Positions 1-11,271 of a stretch of 64,000 bases of DNA are shown piece after piece. The notes under the pieces were generated by a model, which did not search any database, was not told the origin of the DNA, and saw only the letters and a program-made list of their open reading frames with translations. Both the position numbers and the translations under genes were made by a program. This DNA is from Ammopiptanthus mongolicus (taxonomy: Eukaryota; Streptophyta; Magnoliopsida; Fabales; Fabaceae): assembly GCA_039655645.1 (NCBI GenBank), contig CM077344.1, forward strand, positions 34,405,478-34,469,477, written 5' to 3'. Positions within the stretch are counted from its first letter, which is position 1; each line of letters starts with the position of its first letter.

Positions 1-636
1 GAAGGAAGTCTCCTTCTTTACCTCAAGTATTCATGATCATTCAATTACTTATGTTTTCTTAATTATTTACAATTGAAATAACTTAACCGTGTTTAATGGT
101 TTATCCTTGTTGTTTAGGACAACACAGCTCCATTGAAGCCGAAGCCGAAAAGGCGTCGATCTTTGGTAGCTCGCTTGGCTGCATTTGGGGTGGATTATAG
201 AAATGAAGACATTATTATGCTGTTGGAACACGATGGCGCTATGAACGCCCCTATTTTTGCATTCACTGGTGAGGATATGGGACACATATGCGTTGATGGT
301 CAATGGATAGCCAATACGGTTCTAAGTATCTGGTGCACGTAAGTACATTTTTTCACCTTATATTGCATCTTAGGTATTTCAATACTATAATTTATTTCAA
401 TATATTACGTAATTAACATCAACTTATTTCATATCCTAGGTATCTGCATCGTCTAACTCTTGAAAGGGGCAACGATAATGTTTATAGATTCTTAGACCCC
501 GACATCACTCTAGGTGATTTCTGCATTAATCCCCAGCGATTAGTGGATACATGCAGAACCTACTTGACTTCAATCGGAAACATATATGTATGGCACCATT
601 CGTAAGGAATGGTCATTGGCAGTTGCTCCTACTTAT

Positions 637-1378
637 TGTTGGATATTTATTTAAAAATAATTTCTTTTGAAAGTTTTAAAATCTGTTCCTTATTATCATT
701 TACTATAATTAATTTTCTTTAATGTTTTGTTAATAATTTGATTTAGTTTTATTATTTTTTAATGCCTTTTAATTACTTTGTCCTTAATTTGCTTTAAAAT
801 ATCTCCAACGGAAGAATTTCATTTCATTGCAATTGAATTGGTTATAAATGTTGAATTGGTTATCAATTGAATTGGTTATAATGTTCCAATGTTACTAACA
901 TTAATTTGAAATTAAAATCGTTACTTTGTTCAATATATAAAGATGAACGTGTTATTGGTTTTGGGTGTTAATGAGACAATTATTTTTGGTCCAAAAACGG
1001 AAGATCTGAAGGAATTGAGGCTTGCATTCAACTTCTATATAAAGATGGCTTCCAACCGTGAATGAGATAGAAGATGATTCTTTTGCTTCTTCTAAAGTTG
1101 TATTCTTATTTGTAACAATCACTTTTCTCTCTTTTCCTTTCTTTTTAATGTGTAAGAGTTGATATTGTTCTTGCTGTTCTGTGTTCCCAGGGTAAGATTA
1201 TTACTCTGGAAGAGTCTGTTAAATCCTGGGGGATATTCGCATTATTTTATATATTGTGGCGAAATAATCCTTAAGGACAGTGTGATTTCACACGTCTCAG
1301 ACTATAACTAATTTTGTGTTCTTCATCCTTCTCTCTATTTATTTTATTTATTTCATTTTATATATTATTTTTCTAACA
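637..1378 (+). repeat. 5' LTR of the outer Copia-like element
   Basis: Begins TGTTGGATATTT and ends TTTCTAACA. It is matched almost base for base by 10546-11271. It contains one extra 16-bp unit in the GAATTGGTTAT repeat near 850-880 that the 3' copy lacks. Confidence 0.9.
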
Positions 1379-3405
1379 ATCTTAAGGATTATTTCCTATG
1401 AAAATCCGTTTCTTCTCTATTTTAAAGTTTTAATCTTGTCCTTTTTAGTGAGAATTTGGTATGCCCAAGCTTTATTATTTTATCTATATCTATGTTTTTT
1501 TTTTTTTTTTTGTTGTTGTTCTATGTTCCTCGACAAGTTTGATTATGAGGTGGACACAAATTTCACAACCCGATGGAAGGAAGCCTAGAATTTTTTGGTT
1601 TCATTATATATGCCACCATTACCGATGGTATTAGGGTTGTGTCATGGGAGCCTGATAAATTTTGATGAATCTTTTCAACGCATTAAACTTTCTCTGAAGC
1701 AATTTTTAAATATATATTTTTTTTAAAGGAGATTGCCTCACACCCTTTGTGAGATGTTTGAGATATAAAATAAAACATCCATTTGACGGTTGGATTTGAG
1801 TTTGATTTCTGATAAGGTCTTGGACTCTGAATTTGTTTGAAACCAGTGCTATGGTGTAATTGAATGAAGCGATACGGGTTGTATGGTTACGGTGAGCAGC
1901 TTATGGTGCTGGGAGTGGGTTTGAATGCAGCGCCGCTCTTTTGCTGCAAAACAGGGGTATGAAGGTATATATTATATATTTACCTATATTGATGCTATGG
2001 TAAGAATCAAACCCAACAAAGCTGCATGGTAAGAACCATTGTTTTGAAGCTTGCTCATGGTAATGGATATATAAAAAGGTGTGTTCTATTGTGACTTACA
2101 TTTGGCCACATATATATAGTTTTTGACATTCATTATAATTTTTTATATGATATGGTATTACCATTTATTTTGTTTTTATTTATATTTTATGATATGGTGA
2201 TGGAACATTATTGTACAGATATAATGTGATGGCTCAAGGGCCCTGACTGTGTTTGATATGAGATTTTGAGTTTCAAGTTATGTTGCTAAGTGGAAGAAAA
2301 ATCGTGAACAGAGTTAACTATCTTGGGCGAATGTTGTTACGAAATATGATTCCAGATTCGCAGAATGAGTTCTGCTACTGGGGTTGTGGGTTAGGTGGAG
2401 TTCCTTCTGTATTTGTTGCATATTTATTGATTTAATGAAGTAAAATATAATTACACTTATTTTTTTGGAGATGAGTTTCGGTGGAGGGGTTCAAATTAAC
2501 ATTAACGTAGCTGTATGGTATCAAGAGGCGAATGGTGTTGGAATTGTGGGTGATATAAAACCTTGTTTTGGTGCTCTTGAAATGCTTGAAATGAAAGCTT
2601 GATAAAATGGTAAGGTGATATAAAACCTTGTTTTGGCCCTCTAATCCTATAATTGCTGCTATGGTCCTTTTTGTAGGATTGTGAGTTATACACATTTTGA
2701 TTATTATATATATATTTTGAAATATTTATTGAGTTTGAAATTAAATTTGGATGAGATGAGATTTATGTATGCATTTCAATGCATATAAATATATATATGA
2801 TGAGGTATGACGAACCTCCTTTTCCATGTGCAAACATGGTTTAAGGAGATGATAAAATGTTGTGGTCATTTCAAAAACTAGTCTAATGCTAAATGTGAAA
2901 TGATGGATGGTAGACTTTGGGGCTACCATATTTGTGCAAAATGTTTTACCTCCTACACTTTAGTAGGGGGTGAACTTTAATAGTTGATTTCCCACTATAT
3001 TAAATATAGTGATGTTAATTGAATTTAAGTTCAATGATTATGTGCTAACCCTTGGTAGTGGTGAAAAAAGTGTGATTTTGTGTGTTAAAATCATAAGGAA
3101 GGTGATAGTGTAATGCTATCACAAAAATTATGCTGAGAAACTCCTTAGAAGTTTAGACACTACAAAACTAAACATTGAGTACCCTTATGATGCTAACATT
3201 CAATCAAAGAAAAATAGAGACAATTCTATTGCTCAATCTGTGTTACCCATATTATTGGAAGTTTATTGCATTCAACCAACTTAATGAGTTTGTTACAAAA
3301 ATATTTTTATTGGGCTTGTTAAGCTCATATAATATTTGAGAGGTACCATGAATTATGGTGTTATGTAACTGATTTCCCACTGTATTAGAATGATGCAATG
3401 ATGTT

Positions 3406-3920
3406 AATTGGAGTTGATTCATATAAGAATAAATCTACATTTGGATTTATCTTTATCCTCAGTGGAGGTGTTGTCGCTTAGAGTTCATCTAAGCAGACTT
3501 GTATAGCCTGATCTATTAATGAGACCAGGTTTATTACTTTAGACTTGGTAAGATATGTGACTGAATGACTAAGAATTAATATGACTAAGAATTAATCTTC
3601 TTAGCCAAAATTCTTTGATGGAAGAAATTTTTCTATCCCTTATCTATACATTTTGATTGTCAAGCGACAATAGTGAATATATTTTAAAAGAGACATATAT
3701 ATGTTTACAATTTTGAAAAGTAGCTACTGAATGATGAGGCCTAATTTTTGAGAGGTTAAAAATGAATTTGACCTACGTGCTCACAAAGCAAAAAGCTAGT
3801 GAGTAAAACATCGAGGGGAATGAAACTTGAGCCAATGTGAAATTAACGGTGATGGTAACCCAACCTTTGTGATTGGAGATCCCATGAAGAAGGTTCATAT
3901 GGGTAAAAACAAGTCACTTG
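3406..3920 (+). pseudogene. Degenerate Copia RNase H and C-terminal pol tail
   Basis: Reading in one frame gives a run resembling the conserved end of Copia polyproteins: KSTFGFIFILSGGVVA, stop, SSSKQTCIA, matching the family's KSTSGYVF...SSKQ-type motif. Further on there are fragments like the D-S-Q-A-A/SRHI block, and finally a GDPMKKVHMG-like tail. Stops and indels occur throughout, so no RNase H is made. It shows that the non-coding interior of the outer element derives from a Copia element by deletion. Confidence 0.55.
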
Positions 3921-4308
3921 TTAGTTCTGCTAGTACTAATAATTTTGTCTCTTCCTATGGTGAGAGAAGTGCTAAGCTGCATTATTGAGAGGATAAGCTT
4001 TAAAGCTTTTAGTGATTTTTCATATCCCGTATGGGTGGTGTATGAATTGCAGCATACACTTGATGAAATCACCTATGTGAGTGTCAAGTGGGGCCGCTTG
4101 TATGAGATTGTGACATAATCTCTAGGGCACTCATGAATTACCAGGCGCGCGCATGGCCTATTAGCGCAAAACAGCGTAATAGCAAGAATTGTGGGGGTGT
4201 AATGTCATTGGTAGACCTCTAACATATACTAAAGTGTTTTGGTTCATAGAAGTTTACTTCACCGACTCACTTGTACGGTATGTCTATTAGTCTAGGTCTG
4301 GTTCATAG

Positions 4309-5130
4309 TGATGGAGGCAAAGGAGGGGCAAGTCAATTTTGCAACAAAAGTAGATCAATCCATTCAAGTCCAAGAAAAACCATTCAAGTCCAAGTGATCA
4401 GTGTTCTTATTTTGGCTATACCTTGAGTTATAGATGTCCGATTGAAGTGATTCTTAATTCGTTTGAAGCTCTAAACCTGATTCGTACTCTATCATGATCA
4501 AAACCGGGATAGAAGTTAGGGACGCTGTTCTGGACGGATTTGGTCTTATTTAGAAATTTTTAGGCTTGTAATTGGGTTTTGGTTTTAATTGTATAATGGG
4601 CTTCATGGTCCACGAAAATGCTCACCTCCTTAACCTAGAATGCTCCTTAGCTTCTATAAATAGGACTTGTATTGCCTCATTTTTGATAACTTTGAATGAA
4701 ATTAGAATTTATCCTATTTGGGTATTTTTGTGAGTTGAGCATTGGCTCCTCCTCTTCAAGTTCTTGGATTAGAACTTGTTTGATTCTTATCAAAGAGTTC
4801 TATCTCTTTGTGGCGAATCCTCCTTGGCTTATCAATCTTCCAAATCCATTGGAATATTGTGGCGCCTTCCCTTTCATCTTCTTCCTCTTCCATTTTCTTA
4901 ATTTATTTTATGTTCTTCTTTACATTTGCGCCATTTACATTCTGTTTTTAGTTGTTGCACTTTAATTCTTTGTTTGGTTAAGTTTCTTGTTTAATTATTT
5001 CCATTCTTTAGTTGTTTCCTTTTGTTAATCATATTCGGGTGACAACCGCACCTTCTTCTTCCCTCAATTCTTTTCATCTTTTTAACATAAGAACTAAGAA
5101 CAAGCTCTTGTATAGATCCTTAAAACTTGA
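4309..5130 (+). repeat. Inverted extra LTR copy of the compound Ty3 element
   Basis: Same sequence as the LTRs at 5735-6612 and 9566-10443 but in the opposite orientation. It has an internal loss of roughly 33 bp near 4455-4470 and lacks the terminal ~14 bp (after GATGATTCCAA). It keeps a TATA box TATAAATA at 4655-4662. The fusion point to leader sequence at about 5130 has 2-4 bp of A-rich microhomology. Confidence 0.85.
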
Positions 5131-5734
5131 TGATTCCAAAAATAACTTTGGCCACAAAATTTTTCTGAAAATTACAGAAAAGAACGCCCCAAACTGATTT
5201 TAAGTGAATCACAAAGATCAAATAGCCTTTTGAAGCATGAACATGATGAACAAGGGGTTGTTCTTGGGAAGTGTGCCAAGAAATTAAATTCCCCCAAATT
5301 GATGTCAAGTTCATGTTTTAAACTGAAAAATTGATTGGTATACTTGATTCCACTTGTAAAGACCTTCCAATCAAGGTGTAAATTAACACTCTAACACCAT
5401 TTCGTGAAATTCATTAAGATCAAAGTGGCTCATACTCCAAGAATAAGATGAAGAATTCAAAAAAATTCAAAAATCTAAAACATGGAATATGAGGAAAGGA
5501 AGCAACTTGAGCTATGAAACATCTTTTGGATGCTATGAATTACAAACCCCAATGGTCTAACAACTCATTACAACACCACAAATGATCAAAATTGATGATC
5601 AAAATGTGGGGTTGGGCATGGGTTTCAAGGTTAAAAAAATAGCTCAAAAATTGCAAAAATTTCAACACAATCCAACTAGCAAAACCCAAACTAAAAAAGA
5701 AATTAAACTCAAGGAAGCTAGCTCTGATACCACA
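5131..5734 (-). other. Second leader with tRNA-iMet primer site downstream of the 3' LTR
   Basis: The minus strand has TGGTATCAGAGC (5721-5732), two bases from the LTR end, followed by about 600 bp nearly identical to 8960-9565. A 3' LTR should be followed by flanking DNA, so this is a read-through or tandem copy of the element's 5' part. Confidence 0.8.
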
Positions 5735-6612
5735 TGATATGATCCAAGTTGGAATCATCAAGTTTTAAGGATCTATCCAAGAGCTTGTTCTTAGTTCTTA
5801 TGTTAAAAAGATGAAAAGAATTGGGGGAAGAAGAAGGTGCGGTTGTCACCCGAATATGATTAACAAAAGGAAACAACTAAAGAATGGAAATAACTAAACA
5901 AGAAACTTAACCAAACAAAGAATTAAAATGCAACAACTAAAAACAGAATGTAAATGGCGCAAATGTAAAGAAGAACATAAAATAAATTAAGAAAATGGAA
6001 GAGGAAGAAGATGAAAGGGAAGGCGCCACAATATTCCAATGGATTTGGAAGATTGATAAGCCAAGGAGGATTCGCCACAAAGAGATAGAACTCTTTGATA
6101 AGAATCAAGCAAGTTCTAATCCAAGAACTTGAAGAGGAGGAGCCAATGCTCAACTCACAAAAATACCCAAATAGGATAAATTCTAATTTCATTCAAAGTT
6201 ATCAAAAATGAGGCAATACAAGTCCTATTTATAGAAGCTAAGGAACATTCTAGGTTAAGGAGGTGAGCATTTTCGTGGACCATGAAGCCCATTATACAAT
6301 TAAAACCAAAACCCAATTACAAGCCTAAAAATTGCTAAATAAGACCAAATCTGTCCAGAACAGCGTCCCTAACTTCTATCCCGGTTTTGATCATGATAGA
6401 GTACGAATCAGGTCTAGAGCTTCGAATAAGGATTGTAGATAATTCTCTTATCTTTCCAACGAATTAACAATCACTTCAATCGGACATCTATAACTCAAGA
6501 TATAGCCAAAATAAGAACACTGATCACTTGGACTTGAATGGTTTTTCTTGGACTTGAATGGATTGATCTTCTTTTGTTGCAAAATTGACTTGCCCCTCCT
6601 TTGCCTCCATCA
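5735..6612 (-). repeat. 3' LTR of the compound Ty3 element
   Basis: 878 bp, TGATGG...ATATCA on the minus strand. It is preceded by polypurine tract GGGGGGAA (plus strand TTCCCCCC, 6613-6620). A minus-strand TATA box (TATAAATA) lies at 6226-6233. Confidence 0.9.
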
Positions 6613-6623
6613 TTCCCCCCTTC

Positions 6624-7949
6624 TTAGAGAAAATTCGACCTCGAATTTATTATCTCCATACCTACATCAAGAGAAAGAACTAAGTTTATGGAAATTGAAA
6701 GTAAATCAAACATTGGATTTCCTTGAGTAGGAATCCTTTTATTTTTCTTATGTGCAACACCCAATCCTCCAGGGTCAAACACAAATTTAAAGAACTCACC
6801 ACATGTGGCAAAGATGTTAGGAAATTTTTCATTATGCTCATACAACACCTTAAGATTGGTGAAGTCTAGAAATTGAAGTTCAAGGCGAGTAGGAAAGTTA
6901 TACCTTTGAGAATTTGCATTGACGACCATATTTACCTCTCTATGCTTGGGCATGATGACATTTGAGAGTATTGCATCCTTTTTGGAATGCATCAAGTTAT
7001 TCTCATAGGTGGAATACTCAAGTTTGGGCCCATTGTACTTTTCACCCAAATAAACAATCGATGATCCTTTTTGAAGTAAAACAGCCCCCATGTTCACATT
7101 AGATGCATCACATTCAATTCGAAAGGACTTTGCAAGAATAGGTAAAGCAAGAATGAATGCATTAGTGAGCCTATCAAACGAGTCTACATGCAATTTTTGA
7201 GAACTTACATTAAACCCAAGAAGGCTAACATGATTTGTGCAAGATGAATTTTTATCAAAATTAGCATAAAAATTACATACCCTCATATCATGATACCCAC
7301 TTTTCAAATCAAACTTAGAAAGATGGCAATAGTCATGCAATTCATTAAGCAAGTAATTAAACCTATTTAATGTAGGAAAGTAGCAAGACCCATGCAATTT
7401 ACCAGGCATGTTATCAAATATAGGGGTAGACTGTTCATGATTTTGGGGAGCCAGGCAAGTAAACAAACCGTGGGGTGTTTCCTTTGGACACACTTCTTCA
7501 AGTGCATTGGTTGTCTTGTAAGCTTCCTTTGAAGGCACATACTCAATTCTCTCACTTTCTTTTGCCTCTTTTTCTTTAGCATCACTCTCTTTTGCTTTCA
7601 CCTCCCTCTCATGTTTTCTCTCAACATGGACCTCACTCTCTTGTTCTAATTTCTCTCCCTCTTTCTTTTCTTCATCTCTTTTCAATCTCAAATTTGTCTC
7701 TTGAATTTTGTCTTGAGACATTTTCTTCCAATATGCTTCAAAGTTATCAATCTTTCTTTTCAATCTCTCCTCTTTTCTCTTAATATTTTTTTCACTCTTT
7801 TCCTTCCCATTTGGGCATTGATAATCCAAATGCCCCCATCCAAAACACACTAGGCACCTCATATCTCTACTTCTAAGTTTAAGAGTTGGAGTAGAAGGAA
7901 CATTGCAATATCTTTTGTGCCTCTTTCTTTTGAGTTGTTGCTCGACCAT
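6624..7949 (-). pseudogene. Ty3/gypsy zinc knuckle, acidic/coiled spacer and deleted RT-RNase H remnant
   Basis: A 441-codon frame. Near its start is a CCHC zinc knuckle, CLVCFGWGHLDYQC (CX2CX4HX4C), then a long charged Lys/Glu coiled-coil-like stretch. Reverse transcriptase is reduced to a short piece around LSKFDLKSGYHDMRV, and RNase H to IECDASNVNMGAVLL. The catalytic YxDD block, protease and integrase are missing. The C-terminus ends NSRSNFL next to the polypurine tract. It overlaps the gag frame but in a different phase, so the gag-knuckle join is frameshifted. The retained pieces place it in Ty3/gypsy; the element is non-autonomous. Confidence 0.75.
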
Positions 7950-8478
7950 TCATGGATTGGTGTACTAAGTCATCAAGCTCCACATAGCGTTGAAGCCCAA
8001 CAATGTCTTGGATGTCTTGGTTTAGGCCATGGAGAAACCGAGCCATTGTTGCCTTTCTTCCTTCATCAATATTGGCTCTAATCAAAGTCATCTCCATTTC
8101 TTTGTAATACTCATCCACACTCTTAGTGCCTTGTGTTAACCTTTGCAATTGGTTGCGAAGATCCCTTTGATAGTGGTATGAAACATGTCTCTTCCTTATC
8201 ACGGCTTTCATCTCCCTCCAATTAGCAATAGGTTGCTCATCATATCTCTTCCTTTCCTTTTGGAATTGATCCCACCATATCAAGGCATAATCAACAAACC
8301 CAAGAGATGCTATCTTCATCTTCTTTTGTTCACTATAGTGGTGACAAGAGAAGATTCGTTCTATTTTCATCTCCCATTCTAAGTAGGCTTCAGGGTCATT
8401 TCTTCCTTGGAAAGTAGGTATTATCACTCCCTCAATCCTATCTAAAGGTCTCACCATTTTCCTAACTAAGTGTTTCAC
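7879..8478 (-). pseudogene. Ty3/gypsy gag (retrotransposon gag domain), N-terminal part
   Basis: A 199-codon frame with the plant Ty3 gag signature: PTFQGRNDPEAYLEWEMKIE, then a W-W-DQF region (ALIWWDQF), RDLRNQLQRLTQGTKSVDEY, and MARFLHGLN. Gag forms the virus-like particle that packages element RNA. The frame leaves gag at about 7930, where the CCHC knuckle continues in another phase. Upstream, between the start and the primer site, no coding is visible. Confidence 0.75.
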
Positions 8479-9565
8479 TCAAATTGGCTTTTTCCACACC
8501 ATTGGTTTGTTTTGCACTCTTGCCTTTTCTCACTCAAAGTCCTCTTTCAATATCCTTGGAAAAGAACTATACTAATTCAAGAATGTAAACAAGTACCAAA
8601 TCTTTGTGAAAAATCCAAACTAGCAATCAATCAAGAAGTTCAAGAAAAGAAAACTACTAAGACAAAACTTAGAAATTTAAAGACAAGCAAGAAAAGCTAA
8701 AAAGAAAAGAAAGCACACTCTAATGGAGAAGTAAGAAGACAAAGACTCAAGAACTAGTGTTTAGGAATAGAATTTGAGCCAAAGATATGTCCAAAACATC
8801 AAGTAATACCAATTTTAAGGCTAGAAACACTTAGAATAGGGGTTTTGTGGCCTAATTTGAATTCTGCTGATTTTTTTTTTGTACTTTTTATAATTGCAGA
8901 TTGGTCCCTTTGTATTTTTCTGAATCCGAATTTTTTTTTTTACTTTTTGGGATCCTTACTTTTGCAAAAATAACTTTGGCCACAAAATTTTTCTGAAAAT
9001 TACAGAAAAGAACGCCCCAAACTGATTTTAAGTGAATCACAAAGATCAAATAGCCTTTTGAAGCATGAACATGATGAACAAGGGGTTGTTCTTGGGAAGT
9101 GTGCCTAGAAATTAAATTCCCCCAAATTGATGTCTAGTTCATGCTTTAAGCTGAAAAAATGATTGGTATACTTGATTCCACTTGTAAAGACCTTTCAATC
9201 AAGGTGTAGATTAACACTCTAACACCATTTCGTGAAATTCATTAAGATCAAAGTGGCTCAAACTCCAAGAACAAGATGAAGAATTCAAAAAAATTCAAAA
9301 ATCTAAAACATGGAATATGAGGAAAGGAAGCAACTTGAGCTATGAAACATCTTTTGGATGCTATGAATTACAAACCCCAATGGTCTAACAACTCATTACA
9401 ACACGACAAATGATCAAAATTGATGATCAAAATGTGGGGTTGGGCATGGGTTTCAAGGTTAAAAAAATAGCTCAAAAATTGCAAAAATTTCAACACAATC
9501 CAACTAGCAAAACCCAAACTAAAAAAGAAATTAAAAACTCAAGGAAGCTAGCTCTAGATACCACA
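8479..9565 (-). other. Leader and mutated tRNA-iMet primer site of the compound Ty3 element
   Basis: Non-coding, A-rich leader. The primer site next to the 5' LTR (plus strand GCTCTAGATACCA, 9551-9563) is TGGTATCAGAGC with one inserted base. Poly-T runs occur at about 8871 and 8932. I see no gene. Confidence 0.7.
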
Positions 9566-10443
9566 TGATATGATCCAAGTTGGAATCATCAAGTTTTAAG
9601 GATCTATCCAAGAGCTTGTTCTTAGTTCTTATGTTAAAAAGATGAAAAGAATTGGGGGAAGAAGAAGGTGCGGTTGTCACCCGAATATGATTAACAAAAG
9701 GAAACAACTAAAGAATAGAAATAACTAAGCAAGAAACTTAACCAAACAAAGAATTAAAGTGCAACAACTAAAAACAGAATGTAAATGGCGCAAATGTAAA
9801 GAAGAACATAAAATAAATTAAGAAAATGGAAGAGGAAGAAGATGAAAGGGAAGGCGCCACAATATTCCAATGGATTTAGAAGATCGATAAGCCAAGGAGG
9901 ATTCGCCACAAAGAGATAGAACTCTTTGATAAGAATCAAGCAAGTTCTAATCCAAGAACTTGAAGAGGAGGAGCCAATGCTCAACTCACAAAAATACCCA
10001 AATAGGATAAATTCTAATTTCATTCAAAGTTATCAAAAATGAGGCAATACAAGTCCTATTTATGGAAGCTAAGGAACATTCTAGGTTAAGGAGGTGAGCA
10101 TTTTCGTGGACCATGAAGCCCATTATACAATTAAAACCAAAACCCAATTACAAGCCTAAAAATTGCTAAATAAGACCAAATCCGTCCAGAACAGTGTCCC
10201 TAACTTCTATCCCGGTTTTGATCATGATAGAGTACGAATCAGGTCTAGAGCTTCAAATAAGAATTGTAGATAATTCTCTTATCTTTCCAACGAATTAGGA
10301 ATCACTTTAATCGGACATCTATAACTCAAGATATAGCCAAAATAAGAACACTGATCACTTGGACTTGAATGGTTTTTCTTGGACTTGAATGGATTGATCT
10401 TCTTTTGTTGCAAAATTGACTTGCCCCTCCTTTGCCTCCATCA
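9566..10443 (-). repeat. 5' LTR of the compound Ty3 element
   Basis: 878 bp, the same length as the 3' LTR. The TATA box that reads TATAAATA in the other two copies reads CATAAATA here (10057-10064), so promoter activity may be reduced. Confidence 0.9.
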
Positions 10444-10545
10444 CATAGTCCGAAAGACACCAGATTCAAAGCATTAACATTCATGTGATCAACTCTAAAT
10501 TCTCTGATTTTCTATTCACAAATTATTTTGAAATATGTGAGGGAT

Positions 10546-11271
10546 TGTTGGATATTTATTTCAAAATAATTTCTTTTGAAAGTTTTAAAATCTGTTCCTT
10601 ATTATCATTTACTATAATTAATTTTCTTTAATGTTTTGTTAATAATTTGATTTAGTTTTATTATTTTTTAATGCCTTTTAATTACTTTGTCCTTAATTTG
10701 CTTTAAAATATCTCCAACGGAAGAATTTCATTTCATTGCAATTGAATTGGTTATAAATATTGAATTGGTTATAATGTTCCAATGTTACTAAAATTAATTT
10801 GAAATTAAAATCGTTACTTTGTTCAATATATAAAGCTGAACGTGTTATTGGTTTTGGGTGTTAATGAGACAGTTATTTTTGATCCAAAAATGGAAGATCT
10901 GAAGGAATTGAGGCTTGCATTCAACTTCTATATAACGATGGCTTCCAACCGTGAATAAGATAGAAGATGATTCTTTTGCTTCTTCTAAAGTTGTATTCTT
11001 ATTTGTAACAATCACTTTTCTCTCTTTTCCTTTCTTTTTAATGTGTAAGAGTTGATACTGTTCTTGTTGTTTTGTGTTCCTAGGGTAAGATTATTACTCT
11101 GGAAGAGTCTGTTAAATCCTGGGGGATATTCGCATTATTTTATATATTGTGGCGAAATAATCCTTAAGGACAGTGTGATTTCACACGTCTCAGACTATAA
11201 CTAATTTTGTGTTCTTCATCCTTCTCTCTATTTATTTTATTTATTTCATTTTATATATTATTTTTCTAACA
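10546..11271 (+). repeat. 3' LTR of the outer Copia-like element
   Basis: 726 bp, TGTTGGATATTT to TTTCTAACA, followed directly by the TSD CTTAT. It lacks the 16-bp duplicate unit present in the 5' LTR. Confidence 0.9.

Larger units (their letters stand above)
4309..10443 (-). mobile_element. Compound Ty3/gypsy non-autonomous retrotransposon with a third, inverted LTR
   Basis: Read on the minus strand: 5' LTR 10443-9566 (878 bp), primer site, leader, gag, zinc knuckle and broken RT/RNase H, polypurine tract GGGGGGAA, 3' LTR 6612-5735 (878 bp). Instead of ending there, it continues into a second primer site and leader (5734-5131). That leader is fused to an LTR in the opposite orientation (4309-5130) lacking its last ~14 bp. 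Both outer ends are therefore U3 starts (TGATGGAGGC), giving 42 bp of perfect terminal inversion. The two direct LTRs differ at roughly 13 of 878 positions by eye. Confidence 0.85.
4304..10448. other. 5-bp target-site duplication CATAG flanking the compound Ty3 element
   Basis: CATAG occurs at 4304-4308 and again at 10444-10448, directly abutting TGATGG on the left and CCATCA on the right. A single TSD bracketing the whole structure indicates that all three LTR copies arrived in one integration. Confidence 0.9.
637..11271 (+). mobile_element. Copia-like non-autonomous LTR retrotransposon, itself interrupted by a Ty3 element
   Basis: Two direct LTRs (742 and 726 bp, TG...CA) bound an internal region of about 3.0 kb once the nested 4309-10448 block is removed. 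The internal DNA has no long reading frame. Around 3406-3920 it shows a broken Copia RNase H and tail, which sets the superfamily and the plus orientation. LTR copies differ by one 16-bp indel and roughly 13 substitutions counted by eye. A purine run GTGAGGGA just before the 3' LTR can serve as polypurine tract. No clear tRNA-iMet primer site follows the 5' LTR. With no gag or pol, it must have used proteins from elsewhere. Confidence 0.8.

Noticed and set aside
4696..6192. A conserved 89-codon frame (MKLEFILFGYFCELS...) found three times (4696-4965, 5923-6192, 9754-10023)
   Set aside because: It lies within the LTR downstream of the TATA box. Its conservation simply reflects three LTR copies. 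No family match and no independent evidence of translation.
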